Source: UBA2767 sp965228625
GTDB taxonomy: Bacteria; Pseudomonadota; Alphaproteobacteria; Rhizobiales; Methyloligellaceae
Reading direction: 5' to 3'
Length of the DNA stretch: 64,000 bases
Assembly (NCBI GenBank): GCA_965228625.1
Contig: OZ245829.1
Span: 4,154,001 to 4,218,000 of the forward strand
The first letter of the stretch is position 1. The number at the start of each line of letters is the position of its first letter. The notes beneath the pieces are model-generated. The model ran no database searches. It was given only the letters and a program-made list of their open reading frames with translations, and had not been told where the DNA came from. Of the stretch, positions 46,066 to 55,106 are shown in pieces. The position numbers were made by a program, and so were the translations under genes.

Positions 46066-47028
46066 CTATTTTTTGAGGAACGCCTGGAGCAGGCGGATCG
46101 TATCCTGCGGCTGCTCTTCCTGGGGGAGGTGGCCGCAATTGCCGATCACGCGGAAATCCGAATTGGGCATGTCCTTGTGCAGGCGCAGGCCGATATGCGG
46201 TTTGATGACCTTGTCGTGGTCGCACCAGATGATCAGTGTCGGGATCTTGATCGTCTTGTACCGCCGGGACAGCTCGGGGAGGTTCTCGGGCATGATCTGC
46301 CGCGCGGTCTGGATCATCGCGTGGCGGCTGCCCTTGTCCTTCAGCGGATCGGCGTAGCGTTTCACATCGGTCTCACTGAATTTCGAATTGTCGTAATAGG
46401 CGAGGCGCAGCGCGACGCGCGTCTGCACGTCGAGGGGAACGAGCCGGCTCCCCAACTTGCCGATCACCGGTGTGCGCAGGATGTTGAACGCAATCGGAAT
46501 GTTCTGCGCGTACGCCACCGTATCGATGAGAATGAGACGGGAAATCCGTTTGCGCTTTTTCGGATCGTCATGCAGCGTGAGCGCCAGGGCGACCCCGCCG
46601 CCGAGCGAATGGCCGACAAGCGTGACCCTTTTCAGACCGAGGCGGTCGATGAAATCCGAGATCAGAACCGCCTGGTCGAAGATCGAGTAGTTTTCGTCGA
46701 GCGGCTTATCCGACAATCCGAAGCCTTTGAGGTCGACCGTCAGGACACGATGCCCCGCCGCCACGAGCGCAGGCTCCACGTGCCGCCAGGTGTATGAGCT
46801 TGCGCCGAACCCGTGGAGCAGAACCACCGGTGAGCCGGTGCCGCTATCGCGATATGCGAGCTTGATCGTTTTCGTCCCGTCATAGACAGGCGCGTATCGC
46901 ACGTCCGCGTGACCGCTCTGATAGACGGCCGAACACATTACAAAGGCCAGTGTCAGACACGTCAGCAGCAGCGATTTCGCGACGGCTCTCATGGAATTCG
47001 GGTTATCCGCATATTGGGGCCGCGCCAT
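46066..47028 (-). CDS. Alpha/beta hydrolase, exported
   Basis: 320 residues (308 from the in-frame ATG at 46992, which would place the hydrophobic export segment SLLLTCLTLAFVMCSA right at the N-terminus). Catalytic triad: Ser in GHSLGGG, Asp in WCDHDKV, His in NCGHLPQEEQP. Oxyanion region LLHGFGAS. The closest functional types are epoxide or ester hydrolases and haloalkane dehalogenase relatives; substrate unknown. Neither possible start has a strong ribosome site. Confidence 0.82.
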   Translation of the reverse strand: MARPQYADNPNSMRAVAKSLLLTCLTLAFVMCSAVYQSGHADVRYAPVYDGTKTIKLAYRDSGTGSPVVLLHGFGASSYTWRHVEPALVAAGHRVLTVDLKGFGLSDKPLDENYSIFDQAVLISDFIDRLGLKRVTLVGHSLGGGVALALTLHDDPKKRKRISRLILIDTVAYAQNIPIAFNILRTPVIGKLGSRLVPLDVQTRVALRLAYYDNSKFSETDVKRYADPLKDKGSRHAMIQTARQIMPENLPELSRRYKTIKIPTLIIWCDHDKVIKPHIGLRLHKDMPNSDFRVIGNCGHLPQEEQPQDTIRLLQAFLKK

Positions 47029-47213
47029 GACGGCGCGCCCAACGGATCGACCCTTTCACGGGCGCGCGCGTTTATCAAGTGCAGATGGCCCCGGCGACGC
47101 GCGGCGCGGCATTTCAATCCCTCCTTAACCCTGTCTGAAACCCGCCATCGGTCGATTTCGCGAATTTCGGGCGATTTACCCATCATTTACCCTTATTTTT
47201 CCAGAACTGACCA

Positions 47214-47254
47214 TTGACGCCCATAATATCCCATGCTATCCCAAATTTGCCCGT
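47214..47254 (+). promoter_or_regulatory. dcw promoter with four MraZ boxes
   Basis: CCCAT 47220-47224, CCCAT 47230-47234, CCCAA 47240-47244 and CCCGT 47250-47254 repeat with an exact 10-bp period. On the minus strand these are TGGG(N)-type boxes with 5-base spacers, the known binding pattern of MraZ. TTGACG at 47214-47219 is a -35, and TATCCC at 47237-47242, 17 bases on, a possible -10, so the boxes cover the core promoter. mraZ starts 164 bases downstream. The rest of 47029-47417 shows no gene. Confidence 0.8.
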
Positions 47255-47417
47255 TCGGATTGGGGTTATTGGGGGAGAGGCAACAAGCCTGAACTCCTAC
47301 GAGGCCACGGGAGCCCGGCGTCTCTCCTCCACCCCATGACCTAGAGCGACGGCGACAGGGCGCCGTACCGACGGCCAAGTTGTCCTTGCGTAGCAGCCGA
47401 AGGAAAACGAGGGGGAG

Positions 47418-47903
47418 ATGGACCAGTTTGTGTCCACATTCACAAATAAGATCGATGCCAAGGGACGGGTTTCCGTCCCGGTCTCCTTCCGCACTGTCCT
47501 CGCCAAAGACGGTTTTGAGGGCATCTATTGCTATCCCTCGCTGGATGACGAAGCGCTGGACGCGGGTGGCCAGCGCCTTGTCGACAAGATTCAGTCGCTC
47601 CTCGAGGGCATTGCCCCCTATTCAGACGAGCGCGACCATCTCGCAATGGCGCTTTTTGGCGCCAGCGAAGTCATCTCGGTTGACCAGGATGGTCGCATCA
47701 AGATTCCGGAACGTCTCTGCGAGCACGCGGGGATTTCCTCCAGGGCGACCTTCGTCGGCCTTGGCGACAAGTTTCAGATCTGGGAGCCCGAAAAGTTTCG
47801 TGATCAGTTCAGTGCAGGGCGCAAGAAACTCAATGAGTTCAAGCACCTGCTTGGCGCGGGTCACCGCAAATCCGGTGACACTGAGGGGGCACGGGAACGA
47901 TGA
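47418..47903 (+). CDS. mraZ: Transcriptional regulator MraZ
   Basis: 161 residues with two SpoVT/AbrB-like halves. Each has the DxxxR signature: NKIDAKGRVSVP near residue 12 and VDQDGRIKIP near 93. MraZ forms ring-shaped oligomers that bind TGGG repeats ahead of its own gene and repress the dcw cluster; four such repeats lie at 47220-47254. Ribosome site gggggag directly before the ATG. Its stop overlaps the rsmH start. Confidence 0.95.
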   Translation: MDQFVSTFTNKIDAKGRVSVPVSFRTVLAKDGFEGIYCYPSLDDEALDAGGQRLVDKIQSLLEGIAPYSDERDHLAMALFGASEVISVDQDGRIKIPERLCEHAGISSRATFVGLGDKFQIWEPEKFRDQFSAGRKKLNEFKHLLGAGHRKSGDTEGARER

Positions 47904-48934
47904 CGGATCGCGGCACCACGGGCACGGGTGCTGCTGGCGGACCGGTCCGTCATGTTCCTGTGCTGCTCTCCGAGACGATTGACGCGCTGGCCCCCCGGGA
48001 CAACGGCATCTACATCGACGGAACGTTTGGCGCGGGCGGCGCGACCCAGGCACTGCTGGAGAGTGCCAGGTGCATTGTGCTCGCCATCGACAAGGACCCT
48101 GAGGCCGTTGCCGCGGGCCGGAAACTCGAGCAACAGGCGGAAGGACGTCTGACCCTGGTCCAGGGGGCGTTTGGCGGGCTTGGAGACATCGCGCAGGCAA
48201 ACGGCATCGCACGCGCCGACGGGATCACGTTCGACCTCGGCGTTTCCTCCATGCAGCTCGACCAGCCCGACCGGGGATTCTCCTTCCAGGGCGACGGGCC
48301 TCTCGACATGCGCATGTCGAAGTCGGGACCCAGCGCGGCGGATGTCGTGAACTCGCTCGCGGAGCGCGATCTCGCGCAGGTGATCTCCGTGCTCGGGGAA
48401 GAGCGCCGTGCCCGTGCGATCGCCCGCGCCATTGTCGCGGAGCGCGAAAAGCGCGCCATCGACCGCACGAGCGAACTCGCCGAAATCGTTGCCGGCGTGC
48501 TCGGACGGCGCCACGACGAGACCAAGCATCCGGCGACCCGGACGTTTCAGGCGCTGCGCCTGTTCGTCAACGGCGAGATGGAAGAGCTGGTGAATGGCCT
48601 GTTCGCCTCCGAGCGGCTGCTTGCCGAAGGCGGCCGGCTCGTGGTGGTGACGTTTCATTCGCTGGAAGACCGGATCGTGAAGCGCTTTCTGGCGAGCCGT
48701 TCCGGCAAGACCGGTCGGCCTTCGCGCCACGCGCCGGTCAGCGCACAGACTGAACGGCCGCCGTCGTTTCGCATGCTTTTCCGCAAGGCGATCAGCCCGA
48801 GCGCGAACGAGATCCGGCTCAACCCGCGGGCACGGTCGGCGCGCCTGCGCGCTGGAGAACGGACGTCCGCAGAGCCGTTTCCGGAAGAAATCGAAGGATT
48901 GGGGGTGCCGCAACTCTCTGTAAACGTAATCTAG
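47900..48934 (+). CDS. rsmH: 16S rRNA (cytosine1402-N4)-methyltransferase RsmH
   Basis: 344 residues. The start HVPVLLSETIDAL, the SAM loop DGTFGAGGATQ, FDLGVSSMQLD with RGFSF, GRLVVVTFHSLEDRIVK and a basic C-terminus mark RsmH (MraW). It methylates C1402 of 16S rRNA. Overlaps mraZ by four bases (ATGA). Confidence 0.96.
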   Translation: MTDRGTTGTGAAGGPVRHVPVLLSETIDALAPRDNGIYIDGTFGAGGATQALLESARCIVLAIDKDPEAVAAGRKLEQQAEGRLTLVQGAFGGLGDIAQANGIARADGITFDLGVSSMQLDQPDRGFSFQGDGPLDMRMSKSGPSAADVVNSLAERDLAQVISVLGEERRARAIARAIVAEREKRAIDRTSELAEIVAGVLGRRHDETKHPATRTFQALRLFVNGEMEELVNGLFASERLLAEGGRLVVVTFHSLEDRIVKRFLASRSGKTGRPSRHAPVSAQTERPPSFRMLFRKAISPSANEIRLNPRARSARLRAGERTSAEPFPEEIEGLGVPQLSVNVI

Positions 48935-48969
48935 TTCAGAATGCAAATCAGTATTGGGGTCTGAGTATC

Positions 48970-49323
48970 ATGCGTGTGGTCAATCTTCTCTTGGCGACGT
49001 TTGTCGTCGCCGCAGCCTTTGTCATCTACGAACTCAAATATGAATCGCGCGAGCTGACGCAACGCGTCGCGGAGCTGAAATCGTCCATCCGCGCGGAACG
49101 CGATGCGTTGGCGGTCCTGCGGGCCGAATGGAGTCATCTGAACCGGCCGGAACGCATCGCCAAGCTTGCGCGCAAGCACCTGGGTCTGCAGCCGATGAAG
49201 GCGAACCAGATCCTGACGCATAAACAGTACGACGCCATCCGCGAGCCGACACCCGCCGAGGTGGCAGCGCGCATGCTGGGGCGGTCTTTGCCCGACAGCG
49301 AACGCCAAGCCGCCATCCATTAG
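48970..49323 (+). CDS. ftsL: Cell division protein FtsL
   Basis: 117 residues: a short N-terminus, one membrane span (VNLLLATFVVAAAFVIYEL), then a periplasmic coiled coil with the sequence LRAEWSHLNRPERIAKLARKHL typical of FtsL. It partners FtsQ/FtsB and activates FtsWI. Sits between rsmH and ftsI as in other dcw clusters. Confidence 0.92.
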   Translation: MRVVNLLLATFVVAAAFVIYELKYESRELTQRVAELKSSIRAERDALAVLRAEWSHLNRPERIAKLARKHLGLQPMKANQILTHKQYDAIREPTPAEVAARMLGRSLPDSERQAAIH

Positions 49324-49335
49324 GAGTCGCATCGG

Positions 49336-51045
49336 ATGATCTCGGGGGATTTCATGGCGGGCCTTCGGCCCCACCTGGTTTTCAGGCGCGACACGGCCCT
49401 GAAGACCAGAACGCGCGCGCGCGCCGGCCTGATGTCGGTTTTCTTCGCGCTCGGTTTTGCGCTTGTCGCAACGCGCCTCGTAACACTGGGCATCGTCCCG
49501 ACGGACGCCGGCGCTGGTCCGAAATGGAGCCAGTTGTCATCCGCGATGCACCGCCCCGATATCGTCGATCGTCAGGGACGCATGCTCGCGACCGATATTC
49601 TGGCCGGATCCCTGTTCGCCAATCCGAGCCGTGTCACCGACCCGGATACAACGGTCGAGCAACTGTCCACGGTTCTGAAGGACATCAAGCCGCGCGCCTT
49701 GCGCAAGCGCCTGGAAGGCGAGGGCAAATTTGCCTGGGTCGCCCGCGAGCTGACCCCGCGTCAGCAGGCGAAGGTTCACGAGCTTGGCCTGCCGGGACTC
49801 GATTTCGTCCAGGAGCCGCATCGTGTTTATCCCGCCGGCGCGACGGCCTCGCATGTGCTCGGATTTGTCGATGTCGACAATCGCGGCCTCGCCGGCATCG
49901 AAACCTATGTCGACCGGACCGGCGGGCCCTCGAGCAACCCGTCCTGGGGCGATGAAGGGCCGCCACCGGTTCGTCTTTCGGTCGATTTGAGCGTGCAGCA
50001 CGCGGTCCATACCGAGCTGGTCGGGGCCATGAAACGTTACAAGGCAAAGGCCGCCGCCGGCCTCGTGCTCGACGTGCATTCGGGAGAGATCGTGGCGATG
50101 GCCTCGCTGCCGGACTATGACCCGAACCGCCGCAAACAGGCCCTCGACAAGAACCGTTTCAACCGGGTGACATCCGGCGTCTACGAAATGGGTTCCGTCT
50201 TCAAGGTGTTCACGACCGCAGGTGCGCTCGACAGCGGCGTCACATCGCTCGACAAGGGCTATGACGCCACCCACCCGCTCAAGGTCGCCTCGTTTACGAT
50301 CAACGATTTTCACGCCAAGCGACGCTGGTTGAGCGTGCCCGAGATCTTCATCTACTCCTCGAATATCGGCTCGGCGAAGATGGCGCTCGACATGGGCCGC
50401 AAGCGTCACAGGGAGTTCCTCGCGCGTCTCGGACTGCTTGGCCGCATGGAGACGGAAATGGGACCGACCGCGGCGCCGATCGTACCGAGAAACTGGTCGC
50501 GTCTGAACACGATTACCATCGCCTTCGGACACGGTGTCTCGGTGACGCCGCTGCAACTGGCGAGCTCGGCGGCGACCCTGGTCAATGGCGGCTACAAGGT
50601 CGCCCCCACATTCCTCGCCCGCACGCGCGACGAAGCGCGGATTCAGTCGAAGCGCGTGATCAGCCTGCAGACCAGCGACCTGATGCGCTATCTGCTGCGG
50701 CTCAACGTTCAGAAGGGTTCGGGCCGCCGCGCCGACATCGCCGGCTATCGCGTCGGCGGCAAGACCGGGACCGCCGAAAAGGTGGTCAATGGCCGGTACT
50801 CGCGCACGGCCTTGATGACGTCGTTTTTGGGCATGTTCCCGATGGACGCGCCGGAATATCTGGTCCTCGTTGTTTTGGACGAACCGCAACGCGTGGCCGA
50901 AACCAACGGGCAGGCGACGGCGGGTCTGAATGCGGCCCCAACGGCCGGGCGCATCGTCGAACGCATCGGACCGATGCTCGGCGTCACACCGGTGATCGAG
51001 CGCAAACGCAAGCGGTTTGACGAACACGTCCGCGCTTCCTATTAA
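49336..51045 (+). CDS. ftsI: Peptidoglycan transpeptidase FtsI (PBP3)
   Basis: 569 residues, bitopic. Membrane span at about 33-55, PBP dimerisation domain, then transpeptidase with the active-site serine in GSVFKVF (SxxK), the SSN triad (YSSNIG) and KTGTAEK. Septal cross-linking enzyme working with FtsW. Starts at ATG 49336 (aggag upstream) or ATG 49354 (ggggg upstream); both are plausible. Confidence 0.95.
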   Translation: MISGDFMAGLRPHLVFRRDTALKTRTRARAGLMSVFFALGFALVATRLVTLGIVPTDAGAGPKWSQLSSAMHRPDIVDRQGRMLATDILAGSLFANPSRVTDPDTTVEQLSTVLKDIKPRALRKRLEGEGKFAWVARELTPRQQAKVHELGLPGLDFVQEPHRVYPAGATASHVLGFVDVDNRGLAGIETYVDRTGGPSSNPSWGDEGPPPVRLSVDLSVQHAVHTELVGAMKRYKAKAAAGLVLDVHSGEIVAMASLPDYDPNRRKQALDKNRFNRVTSGVYEMGSVFKVFTTAGALDSGVTSLDKGYDATHPLKVASFTINDFHAKRRWLSVPEIFIYSSNIGSAKMALDMGRKRHREFLARLGLLGRMETEMGPTAAPIVPRNWSRLNTITIAFGHGVSVTPLQLASSAATLVNGGYKVAPTFLARTRDEARIQSKRVISLQTSDLMRYLLRLNVQKGSGRRADIAGYRVGGKTGTAEKVVNGRYSRTALMTSFLGMFPMDAPEYLVLVVLDEPQRVAETNGQATAGLNAAPTAGRIVERIGPMLGVTPVIERKRKRFDEHVRASY

Positions 51046-51098
51046 CGGGCGATGAGACGCCGGAATCTGTCCGCGCACGCGACTTCGCTGGACTTGCG

Positions 51099-52559
51099 AT
51101 GAAATTAGGTGAGCTTGCCGGGGCGGGGCATTCGCTGCCCGACGAGGTATCGCGGGTCGACGTTCTCGGACTGACCGCGGACAGTCGCGAGGTCGCTCCG
51201 GGCTTCCTGTTCGCGGCGCTGCCGGGCACACGGACAGACGGCGCAAAATTCATTCCGCAGGCCCTGGAGAAGGGAGCGGCAGCCATACTCCTTCCACAAG
51301 GCGCACCGATTGCGGCAGGAAACCGTGTTGCGGTGATCGAGGATGCCGATCCCCGCCGCGCCTTTGCCCTCATGGCGGCGCGCTTTTTCCACGGACAGCC
51401 TGAAACCGTTGTCGCGGTCACCGGCACAAGCGGCAAGTCTTCGATCGTGTCTTATGTTCGCCAGTTGTGGCGGGCCATGGGGCACCAGGCGGCAAGCCTC
51501 GGAACGATCGGTATCGAAACGCCGTCCGGTCCCGGAAAGGCCGGTCTGACGACACCGGACCCGGTTGCCCTTCATAGGGCGCTGGTGGATCTGACGGATC
51601 AAGGCGTCACGCATCTGGCGCTTGAAGCCTCAAGCCACGGCCTTCAGCAGCGGCGCCTCGACGGTGTGCGCTTCGCGGCCGCCGCCTTCACGAACCTCTC
51701 GCGCGACCATCTCGATTACCATCCGAGCGTCGAGGACTATCTCAGACAGAAGCTCCGCTTGTTCGACACGCTTCTCGCAGAAGGATCACCCGCGGTCGTG
51801 AACGTCGACTCCGACGTGGCCGATGCGGTTGTTGCGGTCGCCAGGCAAAGACGCCTGCCGTTGATTGCCGTCGGCAGGGCGGGTGAAACGCTCAGATTGA
51901 TCGCGGCGGAGCGCGATGGATTTGCGCAGCGCCTGCGTGTCGAACATGCCGGTGGCGTTTGCGATGTCATGTTGCCGCTCGTGGGAGAGTTCCAGGCCTC
52001 GAATGCGCTTGTGGCGGCCGGGCTGTGCATGGCGTGCGGCGCTGAGGCCGAAGACGTCCTTCCATTGTTGGAAAACCTGTCCGGCGCAAGGGGCCGTCTG
52101 GAACTCGTCGGCATGACGTCTCGGGGCGCGCCGGTGTTCGTCGATTATTCGCACAAGCCGGATGCCCTGGCCAAAGTGCTCGACGCGCTCAGGCCCTATG
52201 CCAGCGGACGGCTTGCGGTGGTGTTCGGTTGTGGCGGGGACCGCGACAAGGGCAAACGCCCCGAAATGGGAGAAATCGCCACACAAATGGCCGATGTGGT
52301 GATCGTGACCGACGACAATCCCCGCGGTGAGGACCCGGCAGCCGTTCGCGCGGATATTCTGAAAGCCGCGCCGGATGCCCGCGAGATTGCCGACCGGGCC
52401 GAGGCGATCGAAACGGCTATTGCCGGTCTCGAGGCAGGGGATGTTCTGGTGGTTGCCGGCAAGGGTCATGAACAGGGCCAGATTGTGGGCGAGACAGTGC
52501 TTCCGTTCAGTGATCACGAGGCGGTGGCAGAGGTTCTGGAAAGGGAGGGCGCGCCGTGA
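51099..52559 (+). CDS. murE: UDP-MurNAc-Ala-Glu:meso-diaminopimelate ligase
   Basis: 486 residues. ATP loop TGTSGKSS, the carbamylated-lysine region, and DNPRGEDP, the motif that selects meso-diaminopimelate rather than lysine. Adds the third stem-peptide residue. The stop shares bases with the GTG start of murF. Confidence 0.95.
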   Translation: MKLGELAGAGHSLPDEVSRVDVLGLTADSREVAPGFLFAALPGTRTDGAKFIPQALEKGAAAILLPQGAPIAAGNRVAVIEDADPRRAFALMAARFFHGQPETVVAVTGTSGKSSIVSYVRQLWRAMGHQAASLGTIGIETPSGPGKAGLTTPDPVALHRALVDLTDQGVTHLALEASSHGLQQRRLDGVRFAAAAFTNLSRDHLDYHPSVEDYLRQKLRLFDTLLAEGSPAVVNVDSDVADAVVAVARQRRLPLIAVGRAGETLRLIAAERDGFAQRLRVEHAGGVCDVMLPLVGEFQASNALVAAGLCMACGAEAEDVLPLLENLSGARGRLELVGMTSRGAPVFVDYSHKPDALAKVLDALRPYASGRLAVVFGCGGDRDKGKRPEMGEIATQMADVVIVTDDNPRGEDPAAVRADILKAAPDAREIADRAEAIETAIAGLEAGDVLVVAGKGHEQGQIVGETVLPFSDHEAVAEVLEREGAP

Positions 52560-53980
52560 CGCGAGTATTGTGGACATTTGCGGACGCCCTTTCGGCAACC
52601 GGCGGGCGCGTGGAAGGAAAAGGGACGCCGGACATCGAAAGCGTCTCCTTCGACAGCCGGACGCTCGAGGCGGGCGCGCTTTTTGCCGCCATACGCGGCG
52701 ACAATCTGGACGGGCATGACTTTGTCGGAACGGCATTTGACGCCGGAGCGGTTGCCGCTCTGGTCGCGAAAGACGCAGACATCGGACCGGCACCGGGTCC
52801 GCTGATCCGCGTCCCCGATACGCTCGCGGCACTCGGCCAGCTCGGATCCGCCGCTCGAGCACGAAGCTCGGCACGCGTGATCGCCATCACCGGCAGCGTC
52901 GGCAAGACCGGCACCAAGGAGGCGTTGCGGCTGGCGCTCGCCCCGTCGGGCGAGACCCACGCCTCGCAAAAATCCTACAACAATCACTGGGGCGTACCGC
53001 TGACGCTTGCGAACTTTGCGCCGAGCGCCGAATACGGCGTTTTCGAAATCGGCATGAACCATCCGGGCGAGATCACACCCCTGACGCGGCTGGTCCGTCC
53101 GCACGTGGCGATCATCACGACGGTTGAACCTGTGCATCTCGAGTTCTTCGAATCGGTCGAGCAGATCGCTGAGGCCAAGGCGGAGATTTTCCAGGGGCTC
53201 GAGAGCGGCGGGACCGCCATTCTCAACGCCGACAATCCGCATTTCGAGCGACTTGCCGCCCGTGCGGAAGAAGCGGGGGCGGAGCGGTTCATTCCATTCG
53301 GCTCAACGGATGACGCCGACGCACGCCTGATCCGGATGGTGAGTGAGGACAGTGGTTCACGGGTCGAGGCGGAGATTTGCGGCAAAGCCGTCAGCTACAG
53401 GATCGGGGCGCCGGGCCGGCACCTGGTTATGAATTCGCTGGCCGTTCTGGCCGCGGTCGATGCGGTCGGGGCCGATCTCGAAAAGGCGGCCACGGCACTC
53501 GCGTCCTATGCGGCACCGGTTGGCCGCGGCGCCCGGTCCCGGTTCGATCTGGACGGCGGCACGGTCGCTCTGATCGACGAGAGCTATAACGCCAACCCCG
53601 CCTCGATGCGCGCCGCGCTGGCCGCGCTTGCAGAGGTGCCGCGCAATGATCTGCCGCGCCGTATTGCCGTTCTCGGCGACATGCTCGAACTTGGGGAGAC
53701 GTCGATGGACCTCCACGCCGACCTTGCCGATCCGGTTGACGGCGCGGGGGTAGATGTAGTCTTTGCGTGCGGGCCGTATATGCGCGCGCTTTACTATGCC
53801 TTGCCCGGATCACGGCGCGGGGCATATGCCGAGAGTTCTGACGAGCTGACCGAACGCCTGCTCGAAACGGTGCAGGCCGGCGATGTTGTCATGATCAAGG
53901 GCTCTCTCGGCAGCAGAATGGGGCCGCTGGTCGATGCGCTCCGCTCGCATCTCGCGGAGCGGGGCGCTCCGGTCGATTGA
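52556..53980 (+). CDS. murF: UDP-MurNAc-tripeptide:D-Ala-D-Ala ligase
   Basis: 474 residues. Mur ligase ATP loop TGSVGKTGTKEA, NNHWGVPLTL, EIGMNHPGEI and DESYNANPASM in the C-terminal domain. Adds D-Ala-D-Ala to the UDP-MurNAc tripeptide. GTG start at 52556 overlapping the murE stop (GTGA). Confidence 0.95.
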   Translation: MTRVLWTFADALSATGGRVEGKGTPDIESVSFDSRTLEAGALFAAIRGDNLDGHDFVGTAFDAGAVAALVAKDADIGPAPGPLIRVPDTLAALGQLGSAARARSSARVIAITGSVGKTGTKEALRLALAPSGETHASQKSYNNHWGVPLTLANFAPSAEYGVFEIGMNHPGEITPLTRLVRPHVAIITTVEPVHLEFFESVEQIAEAKAEIFQGLESGGTAILNADNPHFERLAARAEEAGAERFIPFGSTDDADARLIRMVSEDSGSRVEAEICGKAVSYRIGAPGRHLVMNSLAVLAAVDAVGADLEKAATALASYAAPVGRGARSRFDLDGGTVALIDESYNANPASMRAALAALAEVPRNDLPRRIAVLGDMLELGETSMDLHADLADPVDGAGVDVVFACGPYMRALYYALPGSRRGAYAESSDELTERLLETVQAGDVVMIKGSLGSRMGPLVDALRSHLAERGAPVD

Positions 53981-54010
53981 CGACCGGAGGTTTCGGGAGG
54001 GAAAGCAAAT

Positions 54011-55096
54011 ATGCTTCAGTGGCTGGTTCAGTTCTCTGACCAAGTTCAGCTCTTCAACGTCTTTCGCTACATCACGTTTCGGACCGGTGCCGCCACCATG
54101 ACGGCGCTGTTGCTGGTGTTCCTGTTCGGACCGGCGCTGATCAACGCGCTGCGGGTCAAGCAGGGGCGCGGACAGCCCATCCGCGACGACGGCCCCGTGA
54201 GCCACATCGTCGGAAAACAGGGCACGCCGACCATGGGCGGGCTGATGATCCTGATGGGGGTCTCCGTCGCCACACTGCTATGGGCCAACCTGTCCAACGC
54301 GTATGTGTGGATCGTGCTGATGGTCACGTTGAGCTACGGCGCAATCGGACTTTACGACGATTATCTCAAGGTGACGACGCGCTCGACGAAGGGATTCCCG
54401 GGCAGGGTGAGGATCGCGCTCGAAACCGGCATTGCGATGCTCGCCGTCTACACCATCGTCAAGCTCGGCACCGAGCCGTTCTCGACGTCCCTGACCGTCC
54501 CGTTCTTCAAGAACGTGATCATCGACCTCGGGCCCTTTTTCATCTTGCTCGGCGGGTTCGTCATCGTCGGCGCCGGCAATGCGGTGAACCTGACCGACGG
54601 CCTCGACGGTCTCGCAATCGTCCCGGTCATGATCGCGGCTGCCACCTTCGGTGCCATCACCTACCTTGTCGGCAACAAGGTCTTTGCCGACCATCTACAG
54701 ATCCATTTCGTTCAGGGCGCGGGCGAGCTCGCGGTAATCTGCGGCGCGCTCGTTGGCGCCGGCCTCGGCTTTCTGTGGTTCAACGCACCGCCGGCAACGA
54801 TCTTCATGGGCGATACCGGCTCCCTCGCGCTGGGTGGTTCGCTCGGCGCAATCGCCGTCGCCATCAAGCACGAAATCGTCCTCGCCATCGTTGGAGGGTT
54901 GTTCGTCCTGGAGACCGTCTCGGTGATCGTGCAGGTGGTTTCATTCAGGCTCACCGGAAAGCGGGTTTTCCGAATGGCGCCGCTGCACCACCACTTCGAG
55001 CAGAAGGGCTGGAAGGAGCCGACGATTGTGATCCGTTTCTGGATCATCGCGATCGTACTGGCGATGATAGGGCTGGCGACGCTCAAACTGCGCTAA
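54011..55096 (+). CDS. mraY: Phospho-MurNAc-pentapeptide transferase MraY
   Basis: 361 residues, about ten membrane spans. The catalytic aspartates are in LYDDYLK and LTDGLDGLA; the HHHFEQKGW segment and FMGDTGSLALGG are family marks. Makes lipid I on undecaprenyl phosphate. ATG 54011 after gggagggaaag. Confidence 0.96.
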   Translation: MLQWLVQFSDQVQLFNVFRYITFRTGAATMTALLLVFLFGPALINALRVKQGRGQPIRDDGPVSHIVGKQGTPTMGGLMILMGVSVATLLWANLSNAYVWIVLMVTLSYGAIGLYDDYLKVTTRSTKGFPGRVRIALETGIAMLAVYTIVKLGTEPFSTSLTVPFFKNVIIDLGPFFILLGGFVIVGAGNAVNLTDGLDGLAIVPVMIAAATFGAITYLVGNKVFADHLQIHFVQGAGELAVICGALVGAGLGFLWFNAPPATIFMGDTGSLALGGSLGAIAVAIKHEIVLAIVGGLFVLETVSVIVQVVSFRLTGKRVFRMAPLHHHFEQKGWKEPTIVIRFWIIAIVLAMIGLATLKLR

Positions 55097-55106
55097 GATT
55101 GCGGTC

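Noticed and set aside
49537..51246. 569-codon minus-strand frame opposite ftsI
   Set aside because: Antisense shadow with Arg-rich composition; ftsI motifs on the plus strand are unambiguous.
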